From Jezberella montanilacus (GTDB lineage: Bacteria; Pseudomonadota; Gammaproteobacteria; Burkholderiales; Burkholderiaceae_B): a DNA stretch of 64,000 nt. Location: the NCBI RefSeq assembly GCF_003003055.1, contig NZ_PVTV01000011.1, positions 186,001-250,000 of the forward strand, given 5' to 3'. Every line of letters starts with the position of its first letter. Positions within the stretch are counted from its first letter, which is position 1. Made by a program: the position numbers and the translations under genes. Positions 1 through 8,120 of this stretch are shown here, piece after piece. A model generated the notes under the pieces. That model was not told the DNA's origin. It did not search any database and saw only the letters and a program-made list of their open reading frames with translations.

Positions 1-1079
1 ATTAACTCGGACACTAAAAGGCCGAGTTTGACCCGACGTTCTGCTTCCGCAACAAATTCTTCTTCCGGAATCGGCATTTTGTCTGCGTTCGGGAACCCGC
101 GCTCTTTCAGCGACTCACGTGCGGCGGCAATGCGATCCTGTACTTCACTATCGACCAGGGCTTTTGGTACCTCAAAGCTTGCAGCCTGAGCCAATGCATC
201 CATCACACTGGTTTTGGTACGTGCAGCGGTGCGCGCCTTACTTTCTCGGTCAATATTGCCACGAATGTCGGCGGCAAGCTTATCAATATTGCCATCTGGC
301 TCACCCAAGGTTTTGGCGAACTCCGCATCGAACTCAGGTAAAACCGGCTCAGCCACTTCTTTTACTGTTGACGTGAATTCAGCCTTCTTGCCAGCAACAT
401 CTTTGCCCGCATAGTCTTCAGGAAAGTGTACTGGGAACACTTTAACGTCGCCTGCTTTCATGCCACGCGCAGCCTCTTCAAACTCAGGCAGCATACGGCC
501 TTCGCCGAGCACGAAAGAGAAGTCATCAGCCTGGCCGCCCTCAAAGGGCACGCCGTCAATTTTACCTAGAAAATCAAGCGTCACTTTATCCTGATCGACG
601 GCTGCGCGACCATCGCGTGCGACGTAGTTTGCACGCTGCTTACGCAGAATGTCGACGGTACGCTGAAACTCTGTATCGCCGACCGAAGTCACAATACGGC
701 TGACTTCAAGTGCGCTGATGTCAGGCACTTCAACGACGGGATAGACCTCGAATGTCGCAAGAAAAGTCATTGTTTCATCAGAAGCCGAGTCGGCTTTGGG
801 CTCAAGCTTTGGCGTGCCAGCAATCCGTAACTGGGCCGCAGCAATGGTTTCTTGGAGTTTGTCACTGACCTGCTGGTTGATGACGTCATAGCGGATGCCG
901 GGGCCATGCGTGCGCTCAAGCATGGACACGGGGACCTTGCCTGGACGGAACCCTGCTACTTTGGCCGTGCGGGAGACACGCTTTAACTCGGCCTGAACAG
1001 CCTGTTCAATCTGAGCCATGGCAACAGACAATTCAACTCGGCGCTCAAGGCCGGAAAGAGTTTCAACCACTGATTGCAT
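1..1079 (-). CDS. tig: Trigger factor (partial, 3' end off the left edge)
   Basis: Ribosome-associated chaperone and peptidyl-prolyl isomerase that meets nascent chains at the tunnel exit. Reading the minus strand from the ATG at 1079 gives an open frame to the window edge, about 359 codons of a usual 430-440. The ribosome-binding signature is visible near residues 43-48 (GFRPGK), followed by the linker and the FKBP-type PPIase region (roughly residues 150-240, including DFLGKIDG and GEGRMLPEFE) and the start of the alpha-helical C-domain. The stop codon lies outside the window. It is transcribed away from dapC; in relatives clpP, clpX and lon usually follow, which cannot be checked here. Confidence 0.95.
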   Translation of the reverse strand, partial: MQSVVETLSGLERRVELSVAMAQIEQAVQAELKRVSRTAKVAGFRPGKVPVSMLERTHGPGIRYDVINQQVSDKLQETIAAAQLRIAGTPKLEPKADSASDETMTFLATFEVYPVVEVPDISALEVSRIVTSVGDTEFQRTVDILRKQRANYVARDGRAAVDQDKVTLDFLGKIDGVPFEGGQADDFSFVLGEGRMLPEFEEAARGMKAGDVKVFPVHFPEDYAGKDVAGKKAEFTSTVKEVAEPVLPEFDAEFAKTLGEPDGNIDKLAADIRGNIDRESKARTAARTKTSVMDALAQAASFEVPKALVDSEVQDRIAAARESLKERGFPNADKMPIPEEEFVAEAERRVKLGLLVSEL

Positions 1080-1161
1080 GTAGAGACCTACCAAACAAGA
1101 TAAAAGAAGAATCACAATCAAGCGCAGAAACAACACCCACGCCTGATTGCACAGACAGTAT

Positions 1162-1248
1162 TGGTGCGAAGGGGGGGACTCGAACCCCCACACCTGTTAC
1201 GGCGTCAGGACCTAAACCTGGTGCGTCTACCAATTTCGCCACCTTCGC
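1162..1248 (-). tRNA. tRNA-Leu (anticodon UAG)
   Basis: The reverse complement begins GCGAAGGTGGCGAAATTGG and ends with acceptor strand CCTTCGC, discriminator A and an encoded CCA (1164-1162). The D-loop carries the TTGGTAGA box and the T-arm the GGTTCGAGTCC box. The anticodon loop TTTAGGT gives anticodon UAG, reading CUA/CUN leucine codons. The long variable arm (GACGCCGTAACAGGTG region) is typical of class II tRNA-Leu. It sits between tig and dapC on the tig strand. Confidence 0.95.
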
Positions 1249-1334
1249 GGTAGCAGAACATTGTAACGCACCCTGAGAGGATCAATACGTCTAGCAAAAA
1301 CCCTAAATGCATCTGGATGGTTAAAATACCCTTC

Positions 1335-2534
1335 ATGAACCCAAGACTGCAAGCGCTACAGCCCTATCCATTCGAAAAATTGCGTGCACTGATCGCAAGT
1401 GCAGGTCAAGCCCCTTCGACCCTGAAACCGATCAATCTATCGATTGGCGAGCCCAAACACGAGGCTCCACAGTGCGTTAAGGATGCCATCACGGGTGGCT
1501 TAGATGGGCTGTCGGTGTACCCGGCTTCGAAGGGTGAGCCCAGACTGCGGCAGGCGATTGCAAACTGGATTTCGCGCCGCTACCAGATACCGGCCCCGGA
1601 CGCAGAAACACAAGTACTGCCCGCTTTGGGCTCTCGCGAAGCACTATTTGCGTTTGCTCAAACCATTTTGAACCCAATTGAAGGGGCGACAGTTGTGTGT
1701 CCCAACCCTTTCTATCAGATTTACGAAGGCGCTGCCTTATTAGCAGGTGCGAAGCCCTATTACGTCAATAGCGATCCCAAACAAAACTTTCGCACCACTT
1801 GGGATGCTGTACCTGAGGATGTTTGGGCTAAAACTCAGTTGGTGTTCGTTTGTTCACCGGGCAATCCGGCAGGCAACGTCATGACTCTGGCGGACTGGAA
1901 GTATCTGTTTGACCTGTCAGATCGGTTTGGTTTTGCTATCGCTTCAGACGAGTGCTACTCGGAAATATACTTGGATGAAACAACACCTCCGTTGGGTGGT
2001 ATGCAGGCCGCCTATCAACTCGGTCGTCACGACTACAAAAATCTGATCAGTTTTTCAAGTCTGTCAAAGCGCTCAAATGTCCCGGGGATGCGTTCTGGTT
2101 TTGTTGCTGGCGATGCGTCCTTCATTGCAAAATTTTTACTCTATAGAACCTATCACGGTAGCGCCATGTCACCTGTCGTGTCTGCCGCCAGCATTGCCGC
2201 CTGGCAGGACGAAGACCACGTTATTGACAATCGCAAGCAATATCGGGACAAATTTGACGCCGTCTTGCCGATTCTGGAACCTGTCCTTGACGTGCGTCGC
2301 CCCGATGCATCGTTTTATCTGTGGGCTGGCACACCCGGTTCGGATACGGAATTCGCTCGAGACTTACTCGGCGCGACTGCGGTGACTGTGTTGCCAGGCA
2401 GCTTTGTTGGTCGCGACAATCACGGGATTAACCCAGGGCAGAACCGGATCCGCATTGCCTTAGTTGCACCAATTGCCGAGTGCATCGAAGCAGCCCAGCG
2501 AATCGCTGACTTTGCCCGGCAACGTAACCGATAA
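1335..2534 (+). CDS. dapC: Succinyldiaminopimelate transaminase DapC
   Basis: PLP-dependent class I/II aminotransferase converting N-succinyl-2-amino-6-ketopimelate to N-succinyl-LL-2,6-diaminopimelate, in lysine and meso-diaminopimelate (peptidoglycan) synthesis. The fold type I markers are present: the PLP-phosphate loop LGSREALF (about residues 103-110), CSPGNPAGNV, DECYSEIY, the Schiff-base lysine in SLSKRSNVPG and a C-terminal RIRIAL arginine. I chose the ATG at 1335 (MNPRLQAL, 399 aa) because this is the usual N-terminus of the family; an in-frame ATG at 1317 would add six residues (MVKIPF). dapD follows 85 bases downstream, which supports the pathway assignment over a generic aspartate aminotransferase. 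Confidence 0.92.
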   Translation: MNPRLQALQPYPFEKLRALIASAGQAPSTLKPINLSIGEPKHEAPQCVKDAITGGLDGLSVYPASKGEPRLRQAIANWISRRYQIPAPDAETQVLPALGSREALFAFAQTILNPIEGATVVCPNPFYQIYEGAALLAGAKPYYVNSDPKQNFRTTWDAVPEDVWAKTQLVFVCSPGNPAGNVMTLADWKYLFDLSDRFGFAIASDECYSEIYLDETTPPLGGMQAAYQLGRHDYKNLISFSSLSKRSNVPGMRSGFVAGDASFIAKFLLYRTYHGSAMSPVVSAASIAAWQDEDHVIDNRKQYRDKFDAVLPILEPVLDVRRPDASFYLWAGTPGSDTEFARDLLGATAVTVLPGSFVGRDNHGINPGQNRIRIALVAPIAECIEAAQRIADFARQRNR

Positions 2535-2619
2535 CGCGAAACCATAGCAAACAGCATATAAGTACGTAACTTGCACTGACCACCCACCTTCTCCTCAACC
2601 GCCACATACAGAACTCAAC

Positions 2620-3441
2620 ATGACTCTCGACCTTCAAACCACGATCGAACAGGGCTGGGAAGCCCGTAGCACCCTTACCCCAAGAGACGCTGATGCAAAC
2701 CTCAGAGAAGCGGTCGAACACGCCATCGATGCGCTGGATACGGGCAGATTGCGGGTAGCAGAAAAAATCGGTGCCGACTGGGTTGTCCATCAATGGCTAA
2801 AGAAAGCTGTTTTGTTGTCTTTCCGTCTGAACGATAACGAGATCATGGGGCAGGCACCCATGCAGTTTTATGACAAGGTACCCTTGAAATTTGCAGAATA
2901 TGGGCACAATGCCTTTGCAATGGGCGGCTATCGCGTGGTGCCACCAGCGGTCGCTCGCCGCGGCTGCTTCATCGGAAAGAACGTGGTGCTAATGCCCTCC
3001 TACGTCAACATCGGTGCCTACGTCGACGAGGGCACGATGGTTGACACCTGGGCGACTGTCGGTTCATGCGCCCAGATCGGTAAAAACGTGCACTTGTCGG
3101 GTGGCGTAGGTATTGGCGGCGTGCTCGAGCCCTTGCAAGCCAATCCAACCATCATCGAAGATAACTGCTTCATTGGCGCTCGTTCGGAAGTCGTAGAGGG
3201 CGTCATCGTCGAAGAAAATTCAGTTTTGTCGATGGGTGTCTTTATTTCACAAAGCACGCGTATCTACAACCGTGAAACCAAAGAGATTACCTATGGGCGT
3301 GTGCCATCAGGATCTGTGGTGGTGCCGGGCTCGTTGCCTTCGGATGATGGCACACACAGCCTGAGTTGTGCGGTGATTGTCAAACGTGTTGACGCGCAAA
3401 CGCGTGCGAAAACAAGTATCAACGATTTGTTGCGCGCCTGA
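2620..3441 (+). CDS. dapD: Tetrahydrodipicolinate N-succinyltransferase DapD
   Basis: Succinyl-CoA-dependent acylation of tetrahydrodipicolinate, the first succinylase-branch step toward meso-diaminopimelate and lysine. The protein is 273 aa, the family length. An N-terminal helical domain (about residues 1-100) precedes a left-handed beta-helix built from hexapeptide repeats (about 105-230; [44 protein letters not shown]). A short C-terminal tail completes it. It pairs with dapC upstream. The expected third gene, dapE (desuccinylase), is not next; prmB follows after 33 bases. Confidence 0.96.
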   Translation: MTLDLQTTIEQGWEARSTLTPRDADANLREAVEHAIDALDTGRLRVAEKIGADWVVHQWLKKAVLLSFRLNDNEIMGQAPMQFYDKVPLKFAEYGHNAFAMGGYRVVPPAVARRGCFIGKNVVLMPSYVNIGAYVDEGTMVDTWATVGSCAQIGKNVHLSGGVGIGGVLEPLQANPTIIEDNCFIGARSEVVEGVIVEENSVLSMGVFISQSTRIYNRETKEITYGRVPSGSVVVPGSLPSDDGTHSLSCAVIVKRVDAQTRAKTSINDLLRA

Positions 3442-3474
3442 TGAAGAAGACTGTATTGATCGACGCTGCTCGCC

Positions 3475-4383
3475 ATGTCTGACGGGCACAGCTCGGCTCG
3501 CGACGTTCTTGTCACAGTGAGAGATCTTATCCGCTTTGGGGTCTCTCGCTTCAACGGTCACAAACTGTTCTTTGGCCATGGGTCGGACAACAGCTGGGAT
3601 GAAGCAGTTTATCTCGTGCTACATGCGCTGCACCTTCCACCAGATCAACTCGATCCGTTCATGGACGCACATGTCTTGCCAGACGAAAAAGAACGAGTGC
3701 TCGACTTGATTGACAGACGCTGTATAGACCGGCTACCCGCCGCCTATTTGACAAATGAAGCCTGGTTACAAGGGTATCGTTTCTTTGTCGATCAAAGAGT
3801 GATCGTGCCACGTTCGCCGATAGCAGAGCTGTTGACGGCTCACCTGAGCCCCTGGATCCCGTACCCGGACGATATTTCAAATATCCTAGACTTGTGCACA
3901 GGATCAGGTTGCCTAGCAATCGTGGCTGCGCATGAGTTCCCTGATGCTGTCGTTGATGCGACAGACCTCTCCAGCGATGCCCTTGCAGTGGCGAAAATAA
4001 ACGTTCAAGACCACGGCCTCAATGAGCGTCTCAGCCTGTATCACGGTAGTCTGTTCGAGCCGCTGAACGTCAATCGTCGATACGACCTCATTATCTGCAA
4101 TCCACCCTACGTCAATAGTTCCTCAATGGATAAGCTGCCCGCAGAGTATCTGCACGAGCCTCGCATGGCGCTTGCGGGTGGTTTGGATGGAATGGATCTG
4201 ATCAGAAAAATTATCGAGCAGGCTCCACAGCATTTATCTGAGCAAGGCATGCTGTTGCTCGAACTGGGTCATGAACGAGCCTATTTCGAAGCGGCTTTCC
4301 CTGAACTTGAGCCCATGTGGCTTGACACAACCGAGTCTAGCGATCAGATTTTGTTGCTGACTCGAGAGCAAATCATCACGTGA
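3475..4383 (+). CDS. prmB: 50S ribosomal protein L3 glutamine methyltransferase PrmB
   Basis: SAM-dependent N5-glutamine methyltransferase acting on ribosomal protein L3 during 50S assembly. The 302-aa protein has the PrmB/HemK architecture: a helical N-terminal substrate-recognition domain (about 1-110), SAM motif I LDLCTGSGCLAIVAA (about 139-153), an acidic ribose-binding residue in VDATDLSSDAL and the catalytic NPPY motif (about 207-210, ICNPPYVNSSSM). The residues after NPPY (EYLHEPRMALAGGLDGMDLI) favour PrmB over PrmC. Its stop shares four bases (GTGA) with the start of the ABC-F gene, so the two are probably translationally coupled. Confidence 0.9.
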   Translation: MSDGHSSARDVLVTVRDLIRFGVSRFNGHKLFFGHGSDNSWDEAVYLVLHALHLPPDQLDPFMDAHVLPDEKERVLDLIDRRCIDRLPAAYLTNEAWLQGYRFFVDQRVIVPRSPIAELLTAHLSPWIPYPDDISNILDLCTGSGCLAIVAAHEFPDAVVDATDLSSDALAVAKINVQDHGLNERLSLYHGSLFEPLNVNRRYDLIICNPPYVNSSSMDKLPAEYLHEPRMALAGGLDGMDLIRKIIEQAPQHLSEQGMLLLELGHERAYFEAAFPELEPMWLDTTESSDQILLLTREQIIT

Positions 4384-6335
4384 TTCGAGCAACCGGCCTT
4401 ACCATTCGTCGAGGCGCCAAGGTGCTACTCGACACCACTGATTTTGTCGTGCACCCTGGAGAACGGGTTGGGATTGTCGGTCGCAATGGCGCGGGCAAAA
4501 CCACGCTGTTTGCGCTCTTACAAAAAGAAATGGATGCGGATGCAGGCCAACTTGATATACCAAGCGGTTGGCGAGTAGCAAGCGTCAAACAAGAGATTGC
4601 GGCCTCAGCGGCTCCTGCTCGCGAGTTCGTCATTGATGGCGACACGCGCCTACGACAACTGCAAGCAGAGCGTGCTCATATCGACTCCTCTGAACACGCT
4701 GGTCATAGAATCGCCGAGCTCGAGACCGAGTTAATCGAAGCCGGTGCCTGGAGCGCAACATCACGTGCAGAGCAGCTATTGGCAGGTCTGGGTTTCACGC
4801 CAGCTCAATGGTCAGCCCCCGTCGACAGTTTCTCTGGGGGATGGCGCATGCGCCTCGCGCTCGCCCGGGCGTTGATGGCGCCCTCAGAACTATTGTTACT
4901 GGACGAACCCACTAACCATCTCGATCTTGATGCCATGCTGTGGCTAGAGCGTTGGTTAACTGCTTATGAAGGAACCGTGCTTCTTATTTCGCACGATACC
5001 GAGTTTCTCGACGCTGTCGCGCAAACCATTTTGCACATCGATCAAGCCAAGCTGGTTCGATATAAGGGTGGCTACAACGACTTCATTATCCAGCGAGCTG
5101 AACGTCTGCGCCTAAACCGCATCGCACACGAGCGACAAGGCCGTGAAACGGCTCGTCTCCAAGGCTTTATCGATCGTTTTAAAGCAAAGGCATCCAAAGC
5201 AAAGCAAGCGCAAAGCCGTGTTAAAGCACTGGCAAGGATGGAGCTACTCGCCCCCATCTATGCGGAAGCAGGTATTGATATCCGCATCCCCTCGCCTGTT
5301 GAGATGCCCGACCCCTTGCTGGTCATGGACAACATGGAGACTGGCTACCCGCAAGCAGACGGCCAACCGCCAATCAGTATCTTAAAAAACATCAAATTGA
5401 TGATACGTGGCGGAGACCGGATCGGTATATTAGGCGTGAATGGCGCGGGTAAAAGTACTTTAGTCAAAACGCTAGCGGGCGAACTGACGCCTATCAGTGG
5501 TGAGCGCAGAGCTTCTCGCGGTTTAGAGATTGGCTATTTTGCGCAACATCAACTCGATATGCTGGATCTCGATAGCAGCCCGCTTGAACATCTCGCCCGA
5601 CTTGCGCCGCAAACGAGAGAACAAGAATTACGCAATTATCTGGGCGGTTTCGGCTTTGGCGGCGCCCGCGTCACCGACCAAGTCCGGCCGATGTCAGGGG
5701 GTGAAAAAGCTCGTCTGGCGCTCTCACTCATCGTTTGGCAAAAGCCAAACTTACTCCTGTTGGATGAGCCCAGTAACCATCTTGACGTTGAAACTCGCGA
5801 AGCCTTGACTCAGGCATTGGCGGAATTCGGTGGCAGCATGCTGCTGGTCTCGCACGATCGCCACTTACTGCGCACAACAGTGGACAGCTTCTGGATCGTG
5901 GCCCAAGGGGCTGTGCAAGCCTTTGATGGCGACCTGGAGGACTACAAAGACTGGTTAGCCGATCACCAGAACACTGAGAAAAAAAGACAAGCGCAAGATG
6001 AGGCGTCGTTGTTAAATAGTCGTGACTCCGCTGATCCGACACCAGATCGAAAACAACAAAAGCGGATAGAGGCAGAATCCAGACAAAAGCTCGCCGCGTT
6101 GCGCAAGCCACTCGAAAAGAAAATGGCAGTCGTTGATAAGAGCTTACAAACAACCCAAGAAGAACTGGTTATTCTCGACAGACTTATTGCTGATCCGGCA
6201 TTGTATGAGGACTCACGCAAGCAAGAATGTCTCACCGCTCTGGCTCGCCACGGTGAACTATCGAAACAGAGAGATATGCTTGAGGAGCAATGGCTTGAGT
6301 TGCAGGAAGCTATCGACACTATGGTTTACCCGTAG
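4380..6335 (+). CDS. yheS: ABC-F family ATPase, YheS-like
   Basis: Cytoplasmic ABC-F protein; the family acts at the ribosomal E site rather than in transport. The 651 residues contain two ABC domains: Walker A GRNGAGKTT (about 34-42) and GVNGAGKST, signatures FSGGWRMRLALARAL and MSGGEKARLALSL, and Walker B LLLDEPTNHLDLDAM and LLLDEPSNHLDVETR. Between them is the basic ABC-F linker (FKAKASKAKQAQSRVKAL). A charged C-terminal coiled coil covers about 540-645. There are no membrane segments. Sequence and length match E. coli YheS more closely than Uup. The start is the GTG at 4380, overlapping the prmB stop as GTGA. Confidence 0.9.
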   Translation: MIRATGLTIRRGAKVLLDTTDFVVHPGERVGIVGRNGAGKTTLFALLQKEMDADAGQLDIPSGWRVASVKQEIAASAAPAREFVIDGDTRLRQLQAERAHIDSSEHAGHRIAELETELIEAGAWSATSRAEQLLAGLGFTPAQWSAPVDSFSGGWRMRLALARALMAPSELLLLDEPTNHLDLDAMLWLERWLTAYEGTVLLISHDTEFLDAVAQTILHIDQAKLVRYKGGYNDFIIQRAERLRLNRIAHERQGRETARLQGFIDRFKAKASKAKQAQSRVKALARMELLAPIYAEAGIDIRIPSPVEMPDPLLVMDNMETGYPQADGQPPISILKNIKLMIRGGDRIGILGVNGAGKSTLVKTLAGELTPISGERRASRGLEIGYFAQHQLDMLDLDSSPLEHLARLAPQTREQELRNYLGGFGFGGARVTDQVRPMSGGEKARLALSLIVWQKPNLLLLDEPSNHLDVETREALTQALAEFGGSMLLVSHDRHLLRTTVDSFWIVAQGAVQAFDGDLEDYKDWLADHQNTEKKRQAQDEASLLNSRDSADPTPDRKQQKRIEAESRQKLAALRKPLEKKMAVVDKSLQTTQEELVILDRLIADPALYEDSRKQECLTALARHGELSKQRDMLEEQWLELQEAIDTMVYP

Positions 6336-6414
6336 TCCTAATGGACTAATTAATCTCAAAAAACTGCAATAATCCCGCAACATCAAATTAGTCGTTACCG
6401 TTGCCCGGATCCTC

Positions 6415-7671
6415 ATGAAAATCAATTGGTTTAAGTCGCTTTACGTCCAAGTTCTTGTAGCAGTGCTTATCGGCATTTTGCTAGGTCATTTTTATCCACA
6501 AGTGGGTGAAAGCATGAAACCGTTGGGCGACGGTTTCATCAAACTGATCAAAATGCTGATTGCCCCGATTATCTTCTGCACCGTCGTCTCTGGCATTGCT
6601 GGCATGGAAAGCATGAAGTCGGTGGGTAGAACAGGTGGTTATGCACTGCTCTACTTTGAAATTGTCAGCACTTTCGCCTTAGTTATTGGTTTGGTCGTTG
6701 TCAACGTGCTGACCCCAGGGTCAGGCATGAATATTGATATCAGCACGCTGAATACCAAAGCTATTGCGGCCTATACGGGCCCAGGCAAGATGCAGACCAC
6801 CACTGATTTTCTGCTCAATGTCATCCCGAATACCGTCTTCGATGCTTTTGCCAAAGGCGAAATTCTACAAGTGCTGCTAATCGCTATTCTGTTTGGCTTC
6901 GCACTTCACAAGCTTGGCGATACGGGCAAAATGGTGTTTGACCTCAACGAGAAGATTGCCAAAGTCTTCTTTGTCATCGTCGGATTCGTCATGAAACTTG
7001 CGCCTATCGGTGCCTTCGGCGCCATGGCCTTCACGATTGGTAAGTTCGGGTTAGGAACCTTGCTATCACTCGGTAAGCTGATGGGAACCTTTTACCTGAC
7101 TTGCCTGTTATTTGTGTTTTTGGTGCTTGGCTTGATCGCAAAGTTCCACGGCTTCAGTATCTGGAAGTTCGTTAAGTACATTAAGGAAGAATTGCTTATT
7201 GTGCTGGGCACATCATCGTCTGAGGCGGCACTGCCCGGCATGATCGCCAAAATGGAAAAGCTCGGCGTCAAAAAGTCTGTCGTTGGCTTGGTGATCCCCG
7301 CAGGCTATTCGTTCAACCTGGACGGCACGTCTATCTATCTCACCATGGCTGCCGTGTTTATTGCCCAAGCGACCAATACCCACCTTGACCTAATTCATCA
7401 ACTGACCTTACTCGCCGTTCTTTTGCTCACGTCCAAAGGCGCCTCAGGGGTTACTGGCAGTGGCTTTATCGTTTTGGCGGCGACCTTGGCATCGGTTGGT
7501 CATGTCCCAGTCGAAGGTCTCGCTTTGATACTGGGTATTGACCGGTTCATGTCTGAAGCGCGCGCCTTGACCAATCTGGTTGGCAATGGAGTTGCCACAG
7601 TCGTCGTCGGTAAATGGTGCGGGGACGTGGATGAAGAACAACTTCAAGCGGGCCTGAATCCCAAACTGTAA
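6415..7671 (+). CDS. dctA: C4-dicarboxylate:cation symporter DctA
   Basis: Inner-membrane uptake of succinate, fumarate and malate driven by cation symport (DAACS/SDF family). The 418-aa protein has about eight membrane helices plus two re-entrant hairpins. Family motifs are clear: [16 protein letters not shown] near residues 36-51, the serine-rich hairpin [24 protein letters not shown], the second hairpin [17 protein letters not shown] and [19 protein letters not shown]. The near-exact match of these blocks to E. coli DctA supports a dicarboxylate rather than a glutamate carrier. The stop overlaps the next ATG by one base. Confidence 0.9.
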   Translation: MKINWFKSLYVQVLVAVLIGILLGHFYPQVGESMKPLGDGFIKLIKMLIAPIIFCTVVSGIAGMESMKSVGRTGGYALLYFEIVSTFALVIGLVVVNVLTPGSGMNIDISTLNTKAIAAYTGPGKMQTTTDFLLNVIPNTVFDAFAKGEILQVLLIAILFGFALHKLGDTGKMVFDLNEKIAKVFFVIVGFVMKLAPIGAFGAMAFTIGKFGLGTLLSLGKLMGTFYLTCLLFVFLVLGLIAKFHGFSIWKFVKYIKEELLIVLGTSSSEAALPGMIAKMEKLGVKKSVVGLVIPAGYSFNLDGTSIYLTMAAVFIAQATNTHLDLIHQLTLLAVLLLTSKGASGVTGSGFIVLAATLASVGHVPVEGLALILGIDRFMSEARALTNLVGNGVATVVVGKWCGDVDEEQLQAGLNPKL

Positions 7672-8120
7672 TGAGCTCAGCACCTTCAGATTCAAAACGC
7701 TCGACACCGTGGTTGAAGACTGATTTTGAATTTTTTGAATCTGTCACATTACGGTGGGCAGACAACGATAGCTATGGGCATATCAATAATGCTCACTATT
7801 ATTCGTTTTTTGATACAGCCGTTGATGCTTTTCTGCTTGACCGTGACTACAGAAAATACCTGAGCGGGGACAGACAGACCTTGGTTGTCGCCTCAGAGTG
7901 CCGTTATTTCACTCAAGTATCGGCACCTGGCTGGATCCGAGTAGGCGTACGAATTGGCAAAATCGGCAGAAGCTCTGTGACCTACGACGTCGCTGTGTTT
8001 ACTGACGAGTCAGATTTAGCTGCAGCGCAAGGCTTGTTTGTGCATGTTTGTGTGAACCGAGAAACCCAACGCCCGGTTGAAGTCCCTGCAGATTTTCGCT
8101 TGGCTGCTAAGTTGACTTAG
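7671..8120 (+). CDS. Acyl-CoA thioesterase, 4-hydroxybenzoyl-CoA thioesterase (YbgC) type
   Basis: A 149-residue single-hotdog protein. The family signature is near residues 28-50: WADNDSYGHINNAHYYSFFD, in which the first Asp aligns with the active-site Asp of 4-hydroxybenzoyl-CoA thioesterase/YbgC proteins. The later block SVTYDVAVFTDE forms the hotdog sheet. It is predicted to hydrolyse acyl-CoA thioesters in the cytoplasm; the substrate cannot be read from the sequence. The ATG overlaps the dctA stop (TAATG), so the two are co-transcribed. Its own stop overlaps the convergent uvrD stop (8117-8120). Confidence 0.8.
   Translation: MSSAPSDSKRSTPWLKTDFEFFESVTLRWADNDSYGHINNAHYYSFFDTAVDAFLLDRDYRKYLSGDRQTLVVASECRYFTQVSAPGWIRVGVRIGKIGRSSVTYDVAVFTDESDLAAAQGLFVHVCVNRETQRPVEVPADFRLAAKLT

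Noticed and set aside
3441-3482. 13-codon open frame between dapD and prmB
   Set aside because: Too short to support as a gene and it shows no similarity to the start of dapE.
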